Of a DNA stretch of 64,000 bases, positions 17,154-25,883 are shown piece by piece (the first letter of the stretch is position 1; each line of letters begins with the position of its first letter). Source of the DNA: Cupriavidus sp. MP-37 (GTDB taxonomy: Bacteria; Pseudomonadota; Gammaproteobacteria; Burkholderiales; Burkholderiaceae); contig NZ_CP085345.1 in assembly GCF_020618415.1 (NCBI RefSeq), forward strand, positions 744,001 through 808,000, given 5' to 3'. The notes beneath the pieces are model-generated. The model had not been told where the DNA came from, ran no database searches, and saw nothing but the letters and a program-made list of their open reading frames with translations. Both the position numbers and the translations under genes were made by a program.

Positions 17154-18463
17154 ACCAACCCGCTGCGCCCTTCCTTGCCGGCGCTCCCATCGACACCCCG
17201 CAGGAAGCCCTGACCGCCGCGGCGGCACTGCCGCTGGTGCTGGCCACCTACCCGTTGTTCGAAAGCCTGCGCACCTGCCGGCTGCAGACTTCGGTGGCGC
17301 AGGCCACCGGCTATGGGCGCGCGCCGGTCAACACGCTGTCGGCCAGCACGCAGCCGTGGACCCACCGCGACCGCGACATCGTCACGCCGGCCAACGACCT
17401 GCTCTACTTCTGCGCCTGGGTCAACCTGGCCGACGGCCCCGTCACGCTGCATGTACCCGCGCTGCCGGACGCGCGCCGCTACTACGTGGTGGAACTGCTC
17501 GACGCCTGGACCAACAACTTCGAAAACCTGGGCCCGCGCAACGTGCCCGCCGCGGGCGCCGACATCGTGCTGGCCGGCCCGGGCCAGCACGCCGAGGGCG
17601 CACACGTGGTGCATTGCCCGACCTCGCTGGTCTGGCTGCTCGGCCGGGTGCTGGTGACCGGCGCCGACGACCTGCCCGCCGCCAGCGCCTTCGAAAACGG
17701 ATTCCGCCTGTCCGGCGGCAGCGCGCGGCAGCCCGAGTGCGTGCGCGACTGGCACGACAGCGGCGAACCGGCGCTCGACTACTTCGCCAACGTCTTCAAC
17801 GCGCTGCGCGAATACCCGGCCGAGCCTTCCGCAGCGGGCCTGCTGTCGCTGCTGCGCAAGTGCGGCATCCGTGCCGGCGAGGCGGTCGACGTGGGCGCGC
17901 TGCGGCCCGCGGTGCAGCAGGGCCTCGCGCGCGCCTGGCGCGAAGGCATGGCGCTGATCGAAGCCAATACCCGCAGCCATGCGCGCAAGAGCTGGACCTA
18001 CAGCCTGCTGCTGGGCCGCTATGGCGACGACTGGATGCAGCGCGCGGTGACCGCGATGAAGGGACTGGGCGCACTGCGCGCCGACGAAGCCGTCTACGCC
18101 GCCGCCGACTACGATGCCGACGGCGAGCTGCTGCATGGCCGCCACACCTACGCGCTGCACTTCCCGGCCGGACACCTGCCGCCGGCGCAGGCGTTCTGGT
18201 CGGTCTCGCTGTACGGCGCCGACCGCTTCTTCACCGACAACGCGATCGGCCGCTATGCGCTGGGCGACCGCAGCCCCGGCCTGCAATACGATGCCGATGG
18301 CGGCCTCACCCTCACCATCTCGCACCGGCGCCCCGAGCAGGCACAGGAAAACTGGCTGCCGGCACCGGACGCCCCGTTCTACCTGATCCTGCGCCTGTAC
18401 CACCCCACCGACGGCTTCATGGCCGGCGACTACGTGATCCCGCCGCTGCGGCGCATCGCCTGA
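17150..18463 (+). CDS. DUF1254/DUF1214 protein, first of a tandem pair
   Basis: A 437-aa protein with an N-terminal DUF1254 domain (TPANDLLYFCAWVNLADGP and RRYYVVELLDAWTNNFENLGPRN) and a C-terminal DUF1214 domain (ALHFPAGHLPPAQAFWSVSLYG, QENWLPAPDAPFYLILRLYHPTDG split across the Asp-Ala). No signal peptide is visible, so it should be cytosolic, unlike many family members. The family has no established reaction. ATGA overlap with the CoA ligase and the paralogue immediately downstream suggest the two work together, perhaps as a heteromer. Confidence 0.8.
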   Translation: MNQPAAPFLAGAPIDTPQEALTAAAALPLVLATYPLFESLRTCRLQTSVAQATGYGRAPVNTLSASTQPWTHRDRDIVTPANDLLYFCAWVNLADGPVTLHVPALPDARRYYVVELLDAWTNNFENLGPRNVPAAGADIVLAGPGQHAEGAHVVHCPTSLVWLLGRVLVTGADDLPAASAFENGFRLSGGSARQPECVRDWHDSGEPALDYFANVFNALREYPAEPSAAGLLSLLRKCGIRAGEAVDVGALRPAVQQGLARAWREGMALIEANTRSHARKSWTYSLLLGRYGDDWMQRAVTAMKGLGALRADEAVYAAADYDADGELLHGRHTYALHFPAGHLPPAQAFWSVSLYGADRFFTDNAIGRYALGDRSPGLQYDADGGLTLTISHRRPEQAQENWLPAPDAPFYLILRLYHPTDGFMAGDYVIPPLRRIA

Positions 18464-18475
18464 AGGAGCCCGCCC

Positions 18476-19792
18476 ATGGCAACCCATGACATTTCCCTCG
18501 ACACGCTTGCCTGCGACGCGGTGCGCTACACGCTGCCGCTGTACGAAATGGCGCGCATGCGCGCCGCCACCTGCCCGCGGCGCGACAGCAGCGGCAGCTT
18601 TGCCGGCGACGGCCCCGATTCCACGCTGCGCTGGATCAACACCGTCACGCACGTGCGCACGCTGCTCGGGCCGCAACACCGGCAGGTCGTCACGCCGAAC
18701 AACGACACGCTCTACACCAACGCCTGGCTCGACCTGTCGCGCGGCCCGCTGCTGCTGGACGTGCCCGACTGCCACGGCCGCTACTACGTGCTCGGGCTGC
18801 TCGACGCCTATACCAACCCGTTCGGCTACATCGGCACCCGCACCACCGGCACGCACGGCAGCACCTGGCTGCTGCACGGCCCCGGCTGGCAGGGCGAGGT
18901 GCCGGCCGGCGCGACGCCGCTGCCCTGCCCCACCGATGCGGTCTGGATCATCGGCCGCATCCTGGCCGACGGCGCAGCCGACCTGCCCGGCGCGCATGCC
19001 TTGCAGGACGGCATCCGCCTGCGCCGGCCCGACGGCACCGCTGCCGCGAGCGTGATCGACGCCGGCATGCACGCCGGCGAGCGGCCCGGCGATCCCGACC
19101 GCTACGCCGCCATCGTGCGGCGCATGCTGGCCGAGAACCCGCCGCCCGCGGCCGAAGCGGAGCTGGTGCGCAGCTTCGCCGCCGCCGGCATCGGCAGCGC
19201 GACGCCGCTGACGCCGGCGCAACGGACCGCGCTGGCCACGGCCCTGGCCCAGGTCGATGCCGAACTCGCCGCGCCCAGGGCTTCCGCGCTGGGCGGCGGC
19301 TGGTCCCTGCCGGTGGACATCCGCACCTCGTTCGGCTCGCACTACGCGCTGCGCGCCGAGGTGGCGCGCAACTACATCGGCGCGCTGGGGGTCGAGGAAG
19401 CCATGTACCTGATGGCCGATTGCGATGCCGACGGCCTGCCGCTGGACGGCACCCACCAGTACGAGCTGGTGTTCCCCGCGCAGGGCTTGCCGCAGGTTGG
19501 CGCGTTCTGGTCGCTGACCATGTATCGCAAGTCGGACTGCATGCTGGCCGAAAACCCGCTGCAGCGCTATTCGCTGGGCGACCGCTCGCCGGACCTGCGC
19601 GCGGCGCCCGATGGCAGCCTGCGCATCGTGCTGGGCGCGCGCGGCCCGGCGGACCCGGCTGGTGCCGGCAACTGGCTGCCAGCGCCGCCCGAACCGTTCT
19701 ACGTGGCGCTGCGCCTGTACGTCCCCGGCCCGGCGCACCTGGAACGTACCTTCCGCTACCCCGCCATCCGCCGCATCAAGGAACCCTTATGA
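18476..19792 (+). CDS. DUF1254/DUF1214 protein, second of a tandem pair
   Basis: A 438-aa paralogue of the preceding gene with the same two domains: TPNNDTLYTNAWLDLSRGP, GRYYVLGLLDAYTNPFGYIG, then ELVFPAQGLPQVGAFWSLTM and GNWLPAPPEPFYVALRLYVP. No signal peptide. It follows after 12 bp with GAAGGAG as ribosome binding site, and its TGA overlaps the ATG of the Bug gene. Equal length and colinear domains point to duplication followed by strong divergence. Function is unknown. Confidence 0.8.
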   Translation: MATHDISLDTLACDAVRYTLPLYEMARMRAATCPRRDSSGSFAGDGPDSTLRWINTVTHVRTLLGPQHRQVVTPNNDTLYTNAWLDLSRGPLLLDVPDCHGRYYVLGLLDAYTNPFGYIGTRTTGTHGSTWLLHGPGWQGEVPAGATPLPCPTDAVWIIGRILADGAADLPGAHALQDGIRLRRPDGTAAASVIDAGMHAGERPGDPDRYAAIVRRMLAENPPPAAEAELVRSFAAAGIGSATPLTPAQRTALATALAQVDAELAAPRASALGGGWSLPVDIRTSFGSHYALRAEVARNYIGALGVEEAMYLMADCDADGLPLDGTHQYELVFPAQGLPQVGAFWSLTMYRKSDCMLAENPLQRYSLGDRSPDLRAAPDGSLRIVLGARGPADPAGAGNWLPAPPEPFYVALRLYVPGPAHLERTFRYPAIRRIKEPL

Positions 19793-20769
19793 ACCGAACC
19801 ATTGTCTTCGCCAGGGCCGTGCTGGCGGCCAGCGTGGCGCTGCTGTGCCTGGGCGGCCAGGCCCAGGCGCAAACCTATCCGTCGCGGCCGGTCAAGCTGG
19901 TGTCGCCCTACGGCGCCGGCGGCTCCAACGACATTTCGGCGCGCATCCTCGCCGACGCGCTGGGCAGCAAGCTCGGCCAGCAGGTGGTGGTCGAGAACAA
20001 GCCCGGCGCCGGCACACGGCTGGCCACGGAGCATGTGGCGCATGCCGCGCCGGACGGCTATACCCTGCTGTGGGCGGCCGCGCCCTTCGCCATCAACACC
20101 GCCGCGGGCATCGCGCAGCGCTACGATGTGCACAAGGATTTCGTTGCGGTGGGGCCGCGCGTGCTGGGGCCGATCTTCCTGATCGTCAACGCCAACTCGC
20201 CGGCACGCACGGTGGCGGACTTCGTGCGCCTGGCCAGGGAAAAGCCGGACGGCGTGACGGTGGCCTCGCCCGGCGCGGGCTCCGGTCCGCACCTGACCGC
20301 CGAGCTGTTCGGGCAGGTCGGCAAGTTCAAGCTGCTGAGCGTCCACTACCGCGGCGACGCCACCGCCTATACCGAACTGCTGGCGGGCCGCGCCGATGCC
20401 ACGCTGACCGCCATCACCTCGGCGCTGCCCTTCATCAAGGCCGGCAAGCTGCGCGTGCTGGCGGTGGCGTCGGAACAGCGCACGCCGGTCTATCCCGATG
20501 CGCCCACCTTCGCCGAACAGGGCTACCCGGGCATGGTCGGCTATGGCTGGTTCGGACTGGTCGCGCCGGCCGGCACGCCGCCCGCCATCACCGAACGGCT
20601 GAACCGCGAGGCGTCGGCCGTGCTGGCCGATGCGCACACCCGCAGCAAGCTGCTTGGCCTGGGCCTGGAGCCGCATCCCGAGCGCGGCAGCGCGTTCTCG
20701 GCCTTTATCGACCAGGAGATCGGCAAATGGGGCAAGCTGATCCAGGCGCGCGGCATCAAGCTGGACTAG
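19789..20769 (+). CDS. Bug-family periplasmic solute-binding protein (TTT transporter type)
   Basis: A 326-aa protein with a Sec signal peptide ending AQAQ-TYPSRP. The mature part has the Bug pattern: YPSRPVKLVSPYGAGGSNDI, VVVENKPGAG, APDGYTLLWA, and a domain II with HYRGDATAYTELLAGRADA. These proteins bind carboxylic acids and deliver them to TctAB-type permeases or act as sensors. It overlaps the DUF1254 stop as ATGA. No TctA/TctB genes are in the window, so it is an orphan binding protein or shares a distant permease. Confidence 0.87.
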   Translation: MNRTIVFARAVLAASVALLCLGGQAQAQTYPSRPVKLVSPYGAGGSNDISARILADALGSKLGQQVVVENKPGAGTRLATEHVAHAAPDGYTLLWAAAPFAINTAAGIAQRYDVHKDFVAVGPRVLGPIFLIVNANSPARTVADFVRLAREKPDGVTVASPGAGSGPHLTAELFGQVGKFKLLSVHYRGDATAYTELLAGRADATLTAITSALPFIKAGKLRVLAVASEQRTPVYPDAPTFAEQGYPGMVGYGWFGLVAPAGTPPAITERLNREASAVLADAHTRSKLLGLGLEPHPERGSAFSAFIDQEIGKWGKLIQARGIKLD

Positions 20770-20821
20770 CGCAGGGGCGCAAGCCAACCATGACATTGCA
20801 TAAACAGGAGACCACGCCAAC

Positions 20822-21844
20822 ATGATGACCGTTGTCCGTTTTTCGCCGCGGCAGCGCGGCAAGCTGCTGCTGGCCACGCTGCGCTGGCTCGGCGTCGCGG
20901 CGTTCGCCGCCGCGCCGGTTGCCGCGCCGGCACAGGGCAGCTATCCGGCCAAGCCCATCCACCTGATCGTCGCCTATCCGCCGGGCGGCCTCACCGACAC
21001 GCTGGCGCGCGCCGTCGGCGACGGCCTGTCGCGCCAGCTGGGCAAGACCGTGGTAGTCGAGAACAAGGGCGGCGCCGGCGGCATCATCGGCACCGACTAT
21101 GTCGCCAAGGCGGCGCCCGACGGCTATACCCTGCTGATGACGATTCCGGGGCCGATCACCGCCAACCTGGCGCTGTACAAGAAGCTGCCCTACGATCCCC
21201 GCACCGACCTGCGCCCGGTCTCCGACATTGCCACCGCGCGCACCGTGCTGGCGGTCAACAGCAGCGTGCCGGCCAAGACCGTCGCCGAGCTGCTGGCCTA
21301 TGCCAAGGCCTCGCCCGGCAAGCTGCGCATGGGTTCGTGGGGCGCGGGCACGCAGCCGCATACCATCCAGACCTATTTCGCCAGGCAATACCAGGTCGAC
21401 ATGCTGCACGTGCCCTACCGCGGCGAAGGGCCGATGGTGACCGACCTGCTGGCCGGCCAGGTCAACGTGACGGTGGGTTCGGTGACCGCGCTCAAGCAGC
21501 ATTTCGCCACCGGCAAGCTGCGTCCGCTCGCCGTCACCGGCACGCGGCGCGCGCAGGCGCTGCCGGATGTGCCGACCTTCACCGAAGCCGGCTACGCCGA
21601 CGAGCCGTTCCGGCTGACCGGGCCGATCACGCTCATGGCCCCGGCGAAGACGCCGCAGGAGATCATCGACCGCCTCGGCCGCGAAACCGCCAGCCTGGTC
21701 GCCAGCGCCGACATGCAGCGGCGCATCGTCGACATGGGCGCGGAACCGCTGGGCACCACCCCGGCGCAGGCAGAGGCGGCCTACAAGGCTTACCTGCCGG
21801 TGGTGCTGAAGCTGACCGCGGATACGGGGGTGACGCTGGACTGA
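20822..21844 (+). CDS. Bug-family periplasmic solute-binding protein
   Basis: A 340-aa protein. The signal peptide is long (positively charged to residue 18, cleavage near APAQG). Typical Bug motifs follow: YPAKPIHLIVAYPPGGLTDT, VVVENKGGAGGIIGTDYVAK, APDGYTLLM and VPYRGEGPMVTDLLAGQV. It is the second binding protein of this operon, 52 bp after the first, and differs substantially from it. The pair probably recognises different forms of the operon's substrate. Confidence 0.86.
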   Translation: MMTVVRFSPRQRGKLLLATLRWLGVAAFAAAPVAAPAQGSYPAKPIHLIVAYPPGGLTDTLARAVGDGLSRQLGKTVVVENKGGAGGIIGTDYVAKAAPDGYTLLMTIPGPITANLALYKKLPYDPRTDLRPVSDIATARTVLAVNSSVPAKTVAELLAYAKASPGKLRMGSWGAGTQPHTIQTYFARQYQVDMLHVPYRGEGPMVTDLLAGQVNVTVGSVTALKQHFATGKLRPLAVTGTRRAQALPDVPTFTEAGYADEPFRLTGPITLMAPAKTPQEIIDRLGRETASLVASADMQRRIVDMGAEPLGTTPAQAEAAYKAYLPVVLKLTADTGVTLD

Positions 21845-21912
21845 GGGGTCCCGGCGGCGCGTGATACAGTGCCCGAGGCGCGGCAGATGGCCGCGCATGC
21901 CACACTGCACGC

Positions 21913-22404
21913 ATGAAAACGCTGCTGATCGTCTTTCACACCATGACTGGCGGCACGCGCCAGATGGCCGCGGCCGCCGCCGACGCGGCGCGCCGACAGC
22001 CCGGCGTCACGGTCGTGCTCAAGACCGCCGCCGAGGCCGGCCCCGACGATGTGCTGGCCGCCGACGGCTACCTGTTCGCCACCCCGGAAAACCTGGCCGC
22101 GATGGCGGGCATGATGAAGGACTTCTTCGACCGCTGCTATTACGCCGCGCTCGACCGCATCAATGGCCGGCCCTACGCCGCCATGATCTGCGCCGGCAGC
22201 GATGGCCAGAACGCACTGCGCCAGCTCGAGCGCATCGCCACCGGCTGGCGCCTGAACCGCGTTGCGCCCGGGCTGATCGTCTGCACGCATGCGCAGACGC
22301 CGGAGCGCATCCTCGCCCCCAAGCAGATCGAAGCAGCCGATCTGGCGCGGTGTGCCGAGGTTGGCGAAGGGCTGGCGGCGGGGCTGGGGCTGGGGGTGTT
22401 CTGA
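21913..22404 (+). CDS. flavodoxin-fold NAD(P)H-dependent oxidoreductase
   Basis: A 163-aa protein with the flavodoxin phosphate loop at the start (LLIVFHTMTGGTRQMAAAAADAA split) and the FMN segments FATPENLAAMAGMMKDFFDRCYY and AAMICAGSDGQ. It should bind FMN and act as a soluble quinone or flavin reductase. It lies 68 bp after the second Bug gene and may or may not share its transcript. Confidence 0.78.
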   Translation: MKTLLIVFHTMTGGTRQMAAAAADAARRQPGVTVVLKTAAEAGPDDVLAADGYLFATPENLAAMAGMMKDFFDRCYYAALDRINGRPYAAMICAGSDGQNALRQLERIATGWRLNRVAPGLIVCTHAQTPERILAPKQIEAADLARCAEVGEGLAAGLGLGVF

Positions 22405-22491
22405 GGCACGCCCGAACATCGGGCGGCCGGGCAAACGGATGACCGGGAACAGGACTTGCACGTCCCACACATCCCTTTGCCGGCCCCAGCC

Positions 22492-22764
22492 ATGGACGAC
22501 CCCGAAATTACCGCTTCAGAAGCCCGGCGCGATCCGCTTGCCGGCACCGCGCGCGGCGTGATGCGCGTGGTCGATGCGCTGACGCAGACCGCGCTGGTGG
22601 TCGCCACCGCCACGCTGGCCTGGGTGCTGTGGCGGCGCTCCGATGCCTATGCCTGGTTCGGCGGGCTCGGCCCCGGCACCGCGGTGACGCTGGCGGTGCT
22701 GGTCACGCTGGTGGCGCTGCTGGGCGTCTGGATGGGCGTGCGCACCTGGCGGCGCGTGGGGTGA
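22492..22764 (+). CDS. small membrane protein, two predicted TM segments
   Basis: A 90-aa protein. Residues about 35-52 (ALVVATATLAWVLWRRSD) and 60-84 (AVTLAVLVTLVALLGVWMGV) are hydrophobic. The N-terminus is acidic. The start at ATG 22492 is preferred over TTG 22456. I see no known family. Confidence 0.5.
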   Translation: MDDPEITASEARRDPLAGTARGVMRVVDALTQTALVVATATLAWVLWRRSDAYAWFGGLGPGTAVTLAVLVTLVALLGVWMGVRTWRRVG

Positions 22765-22823
22765 GGCGTCGCTAAACCTTACAACGCCACAGTAAAAACG
22801 GCCCACAAGCTGAAGGAGATCTG

Positions 22824-23648
22824 GTGGCTGACACTCCGCTTCGCCGTACCGGCCCGTTTGCCGTCGTCACCGGCGCGTCCTCGGGCATCGGCTACGAACT
22901 GGCGCGTTGCTGCGCGCGCCGCGGCTATGACGTGTTGATTGCCGCGGACGAACCGCAGATCGAAATCGCCGCGCAGCAACTGCGCGACGAAGGCACCGAG
23001 GTGACGGCGCTGATGGCCGACCTGTCCACGCCCGACGGCGTCGGGCAGCTATGCGCCGCGCTGGCCGGCCGCCGCGTCGATGTGCTGTGCGCCAACGCCG
23101 GCCGCGGCCTGGGCCACGCCTTCCTCGACCAGGACTTCACGGCGATCCAGCGCGTGGTGGAGACCAACGTGACCGGCACCTTGCACCTGCTGCACCGGGT
23201 CGGCCGGATCATGCGCGCGCAGCGCGAGGGACGGATCCTGATCACGGGCTCGATCGCCGGCTTCGTGCCGGGCACCTGCCAGGCCGTGTACAACGCCAGC
23301 AAGGCCTTCCTCGATTCCTTTTCCTACGCGCTGCGGCATGAGCTGCAGGATAGCGGCGTGTCTGTCACCTGCCTGATGCCGGGTGCCACGGAAACCGATT
23401 TCTTCGAGCGCGCGGATCTGCTCGATACCCGGCTCGGCCAGCAGAAGAAGGGCGATCCGGCCGAGGTGGCGCGGATCGGCTTCGATGCCATGATGCGCGG
23501 CGAGGGCGAGGTCGTGCCGGGCTGGCAGAACAAGTTGCGCGCCGCCATCGCCATGGTCACGCCCGCCGACGTGCTGGCCGAGCAGCACCGGCGCGTGGCC
23601 GCCCCGCAGCATGCCACGGGGCCGGCGGACGAGCCGCCGGCGCCATAG
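22824..23648 (+). CDS. short-chain dehydrogenase/reductase (SDR)
   Basis: A 274-aa Rossmann enzyme. The cofactor motif TGASSGIG is at 16-23, NAG at 92-94, and the catalytic S144, Y157 and K161 (YNASK) are all present. D/R discrimination suggests neither cofactor clearly. It starts with GTG at 22824; AAGGAG lies five bases upstream. C-terminal residues 225-274 form a Pro-rich extension. Substrate unknown; the layout resembles DltE/YqjQ-like reductases. Confidence 0.83.
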   Translation: MADTPLRRTGPFAVVTGASSGIGYELARCCARRGYDVLIAADEPQIEIAAQQLRDEGTEVTALMADLSTPDGVGQLCAALAGRRVDVLCANAGRGLGHAFLDQDFTAIQRVVETNVTGTLHLLHRVGRIMRAQREGRILITGSIAGFVPGTCQAVYNASKAFLDSFSYALRHELQDSGVSVTCLMPGATETDFFERADLLDTRLGQQKKGDPAEVARIGFDAMMRGEGEVVPGWQNKLRAAIAMVTPADVLAEQHRRVAAPQHATGPADEPPAP

Positions 23649-23655
23649 CGCTGCC

Positions 23656-24450
23656 TCAGCCCATGCGCGTGGTGCCGCCGGTACTGTCGCGTCCCGCGCC
23701 CGGCCCGCCGCTGCCGGTCTCCATGCCGCCGCCATAGCTGCTGGCGCTGGACCCGGTGGCGCTACCGGAACTGCTGACGCCGCTGACGTGCCCCTGCCCG
23801 GAGCTGCCGGACGGCACGCCTTCGGTGATGCCGGACACACCGAACGCGCCCGGCGCGCCCAGGCGCACCGCGTTATGGATCTCCTGCACGCCGAAGACAT
23901 CGTCGACGATATCCTCGATGCAGTACTTCTGGCGCCGGTCGCGCACGTTGCCGGTCAGGCGCACCACACCGCCCTGCACTTCGACTTCCACGTCGCTTAC
24001 GTCGACGTGGCGCGCGTGCGCAAGCCGTTCGCAGATGTCTTCGCGGATGCGCTCGTCGCTGCGCTGGTAGCCCTTGGGCCCCACGCGGTCGCGGCCACGC
24101 GGCGCCGGGCGCGCGGCGTTGGCGCGGCTGTCGCCCCATTCGTCGCGGACCTCGCTGCCGCGGCGCCAGGCTTCGTCCTCTTCCCACGGCGGGCGCTGGT
24201 CGGAAGATTCCCAGACCCGCTGCGCCGGGCTGGCGCGGCTGCCGTAGTACCCCGCCTCGCGCACGTCGCTGTCATGCCGCTGGCGCCCTTCATAGCGGGC
24301 TTCGCCGTAGTCGCGCGCGGGGCCGCCGCGCTGGCCATAGCGCCCTTCGCCGTAGCCGCGCGGGTCGTCGCCGCGGCTGCGGCGCGGTTCATCGGCGTCG
24401 CGGTCCTCGCGCCACCATGAGCCGCCGCCTTCATTTCGGAATGGATGCAT
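23656..24450 (-). CDS. BON-domain protein with long low-complexity arms
   Basis: A 264-aa protein. The first 130 residues are highly charged and rich in Arg, Gly and Asp (EGRYGQRGGPARDYGEARYE-like repeats). A single BON domain follows at about 137-200 (ERLAHARHVDVSDVEVEVQG, then GVVRLTGNVRDRRQKYCIED). The tail is Gly/Ser-rich. No signal peptide is seen, so it is not an OsmY-type periplasmic protein. BON domains bind lipids or polymers. It is convergent with the SDR gene. Confidence 0.78.
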   Translation of the reverse strand: MHPFRNEGGGSWWREDRDADEPRRSRGDDPRGYGEGRYGQRGGPARDYGEARYEGRQRHDSDVREAGYYGSRASPAQRVWESSDQRPPWEEDEAWRRGSEVRDEWGDSRANAARPAPRGRDRVGPKGYQRSDERIREDICERLAHARHVDVSDVEVEVQGGVVRLTGNVRDRRQKYCIEDIVDDVFGVQEIHNAVRLGAPGAFGVSGITEGVPSGSSGQGHVSGVSSSGSATGSSASSYGGGMETGSGGPGAGRDSTGGTTRMG

Positions 24451-24567
24451 CGCTGTCTCCAGGGGGTTGAACTTCCCGCGCGGCCTTGGCGGCCGCGCAG
24501 CCGTCAGCGGGGCGCAAATTCCATACCATTGGCCGGCGGCAAGCACGCCGCGCGCCCCGCACGAAAG

Positions 24568-24605
24568 CAAAGGCGGGCGCCATCGGTCGAGGGCGCCCGC
24601 CTTTG
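24568..24605. terminator. bidirectional intrinsic terminator
   Basis: A perfect 14-bp stem (CAAAGGCGGGCGCC with its complement at 24592-24605) has a 10-nt loop, with short T-runs on both sides. It lies just beyond the stop of the 69-aa gene on the minus strand. Confidence 0.75.
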
Positions 24606-24626
24606 TCGGACAATCGGATAGCCGCG

Positions 24627-24836
24627 TCAGGCGGCAAGCGGGGTGAGGCGGTGCGGGGCCTCGCCCCCGTCCTCGTCTTCATCGACGATCAGCACGACGC
24701 CGCGCCGTCTGGCCGCGGCCATGCCGATGTTGACAGCGACGTCGCGGTCGTCGCAGTGAACCAGGCCCTTGCGCGCGCTTTCCACCGTCAGCTCCCAGCC
24801 TTGCGCGGTCTGCCTGATCAGGAAGTTTGCAGCCAT
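24627..24836 (-). CDS. small conserved-looking hypothetical protein
   Basis: A 69-aa soluble protein beginning MAANFLIRQTAQGWELTVES and ending in an acidic stretch (VDEDEDGGEAP). The order strand - R.A..GWELT - A.AA...R - VVL is like small DUF2188-type proteins. GGGAG precedes the ATG and a strong terminator follows the stop, which supports a real gene. Function unknown. Confidence 0.6.
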   Translation of the reverse strand: MAANFLIRQTAQGWELTVESARKGLVHCDDRDVAVNIGMAAARRRGVVLIVDEDEDGGEAPHRLTPLAA

Positions 24837-25037
24837 GGGTTGCTCCCTGTCATTGGTGTTCTTGCAGCGTAGGCCATGGGCAGAACCGTTAAATCGGCGT
24901 CCGTCCGATAGCGTGTGGGCGCTTCTCCTACAGTCCTCCGGGATGGCGCCCCGGCGCCGCATCGCTGGACACCGCGGGCACCGGCAAAATGCGCCAACAA
25001 CCGATCGCGGCAATTTGATCCGGTCGATCGTCGGAAT

Positions 25038-25058
25038 GTGATTGTTGACAAGAATCAC
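25038..25058. promoter_or_regulatory. inverted repeat with TTGACA upstream of flhC
   Basis: GTGATT (25038-25043) and AATCAC (25053-25058) form a perfect 6-bp inverted repeat with 9-nt spacer. A consensus -35-like TTGACA (25045-25050) lies inside it. It is about 100 bp before the FlhC start. An operator is likely, but I cannot name the regulator. The 318-bp gap 24837-25154 shows nothing else definite. Confidence 0.4.
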
Positions 25059-25154
25059 GGTTATAGCCGAGCGCCGCGCCAAGAATCCTCCTCTACTACG
25101 AAAAGCCCGACCCGGCGCAGCGCCGCACCGGGACATGCCGGGCAGGAGGAGACC

Positions 25155-25772
25155 ATGGACACACACCCCGTCGCCGCCATGAGCGGCCCCGCTGCGGCAG
25201 CTTGCCGCCCGTTGCCCGCGCCGGCCCGCAAGAGCGTGCTGCACGACATGGAGCAAACCCGCCTGGCCATAGAGATGATCGGCCTGGGCGCACGCCTGCA
25301 GGTGCTGGAAGCGGAGGTGGCGCTGCCGCGCGTGCGGCTGATCCGGCTGTACAAGGAGCTGTGCGGGGCATCGCCGCCCAAGGGCATGCTGCCGTTCTCG
25401 ACCGACTGGTTCCTGACCTGGCGCCCCAACGCGCATGCCTCGATGCTGCTCGGCGCTTACCGCTTCATGGTCCATGCCGGCCACCTGGACGGCATCCGTG
25501 CCACCCTGGCCGGCTTCCGCATGTATCGCGAGCACCTGTGCGCCACCGGCGAGGCCGCGCAGCTCAGCTTTACCCGGGCCTGGATGCTGGTCCGCTTCTA
25601 TCAGCGCGGCATGCTGCAGCTGGCGCGCTGCCGGTGCTGCCACGGCGAATTCCTGGTGCGCGCCCACGATGCGCGCCAGCGCTACACCTGCGGCCTGTGC
25701 CTGCCGCCCGCGCGCGCCGGCAAGGGCCGCAAACCCGCACCAGCGGCCGACACCGCCCGCGATGACGCGTGA
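25155..25772 (+). CDS. flhC: FlhC-like flagellar transcriptional activator, without FlhD
   Basis: A 205-aa protein clearly of the FlhC family: RLIRLYKELCGASPPKGMLP, FSTDWFLTWRPNAHASML, TRAWMLVRF, and a zinc site with C159/C162 and C179/C182 (CRCCHGEF and CGLCLPP). FlhC binds DNA as a complex with FlhD to switch on flagellar genes. No FlhD gene lies next to it and the neighbours are unrelated, so this is an orphan copy. It has an N-terminal extension of about 25 residues. GGAGGAG gives a strong start. It may pair with a remote FlhD or have a new role. Confidence 0.88.
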   Translation: MDTHPVAAMSGPAAAACRPLPAPARKSVLHDMEQTRLAIEMIGLGARLQVLEAEVALPRVRLIRLYKELCGASPPKGMLPFSTDWFLTWRPNAHASMLLGAYRFMVHAGHLDGIRATLAGFRMYREHLCATGEAAQLSFTRAWMLVRFYQRGMLQLARCRCCHGEFLVRAHDARQRYTCGLCLPPARAGKGRKPAPAADTARDDA

Positions 25773-25883
25773 GCGCCCCGCCTCTCCATGCCATTGTCTG
25801 CTGGCGCACAGTCCGGCCGATTGCACGCTTCCATGATGGATACACCCGACCACCCCGCCGCCGGCGCTCCCGGAGCCTCCCCT

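Noticed and set aside
16568..19738. A very long open frame on the minus strand opposite the CoA ligase and DUF1254 genes
   Set aside because: It is Arg/Ala/Gln/His-rich, lacks domains, and lies exactly opposite well-supported genes; typical of GC-rich antisense frames.
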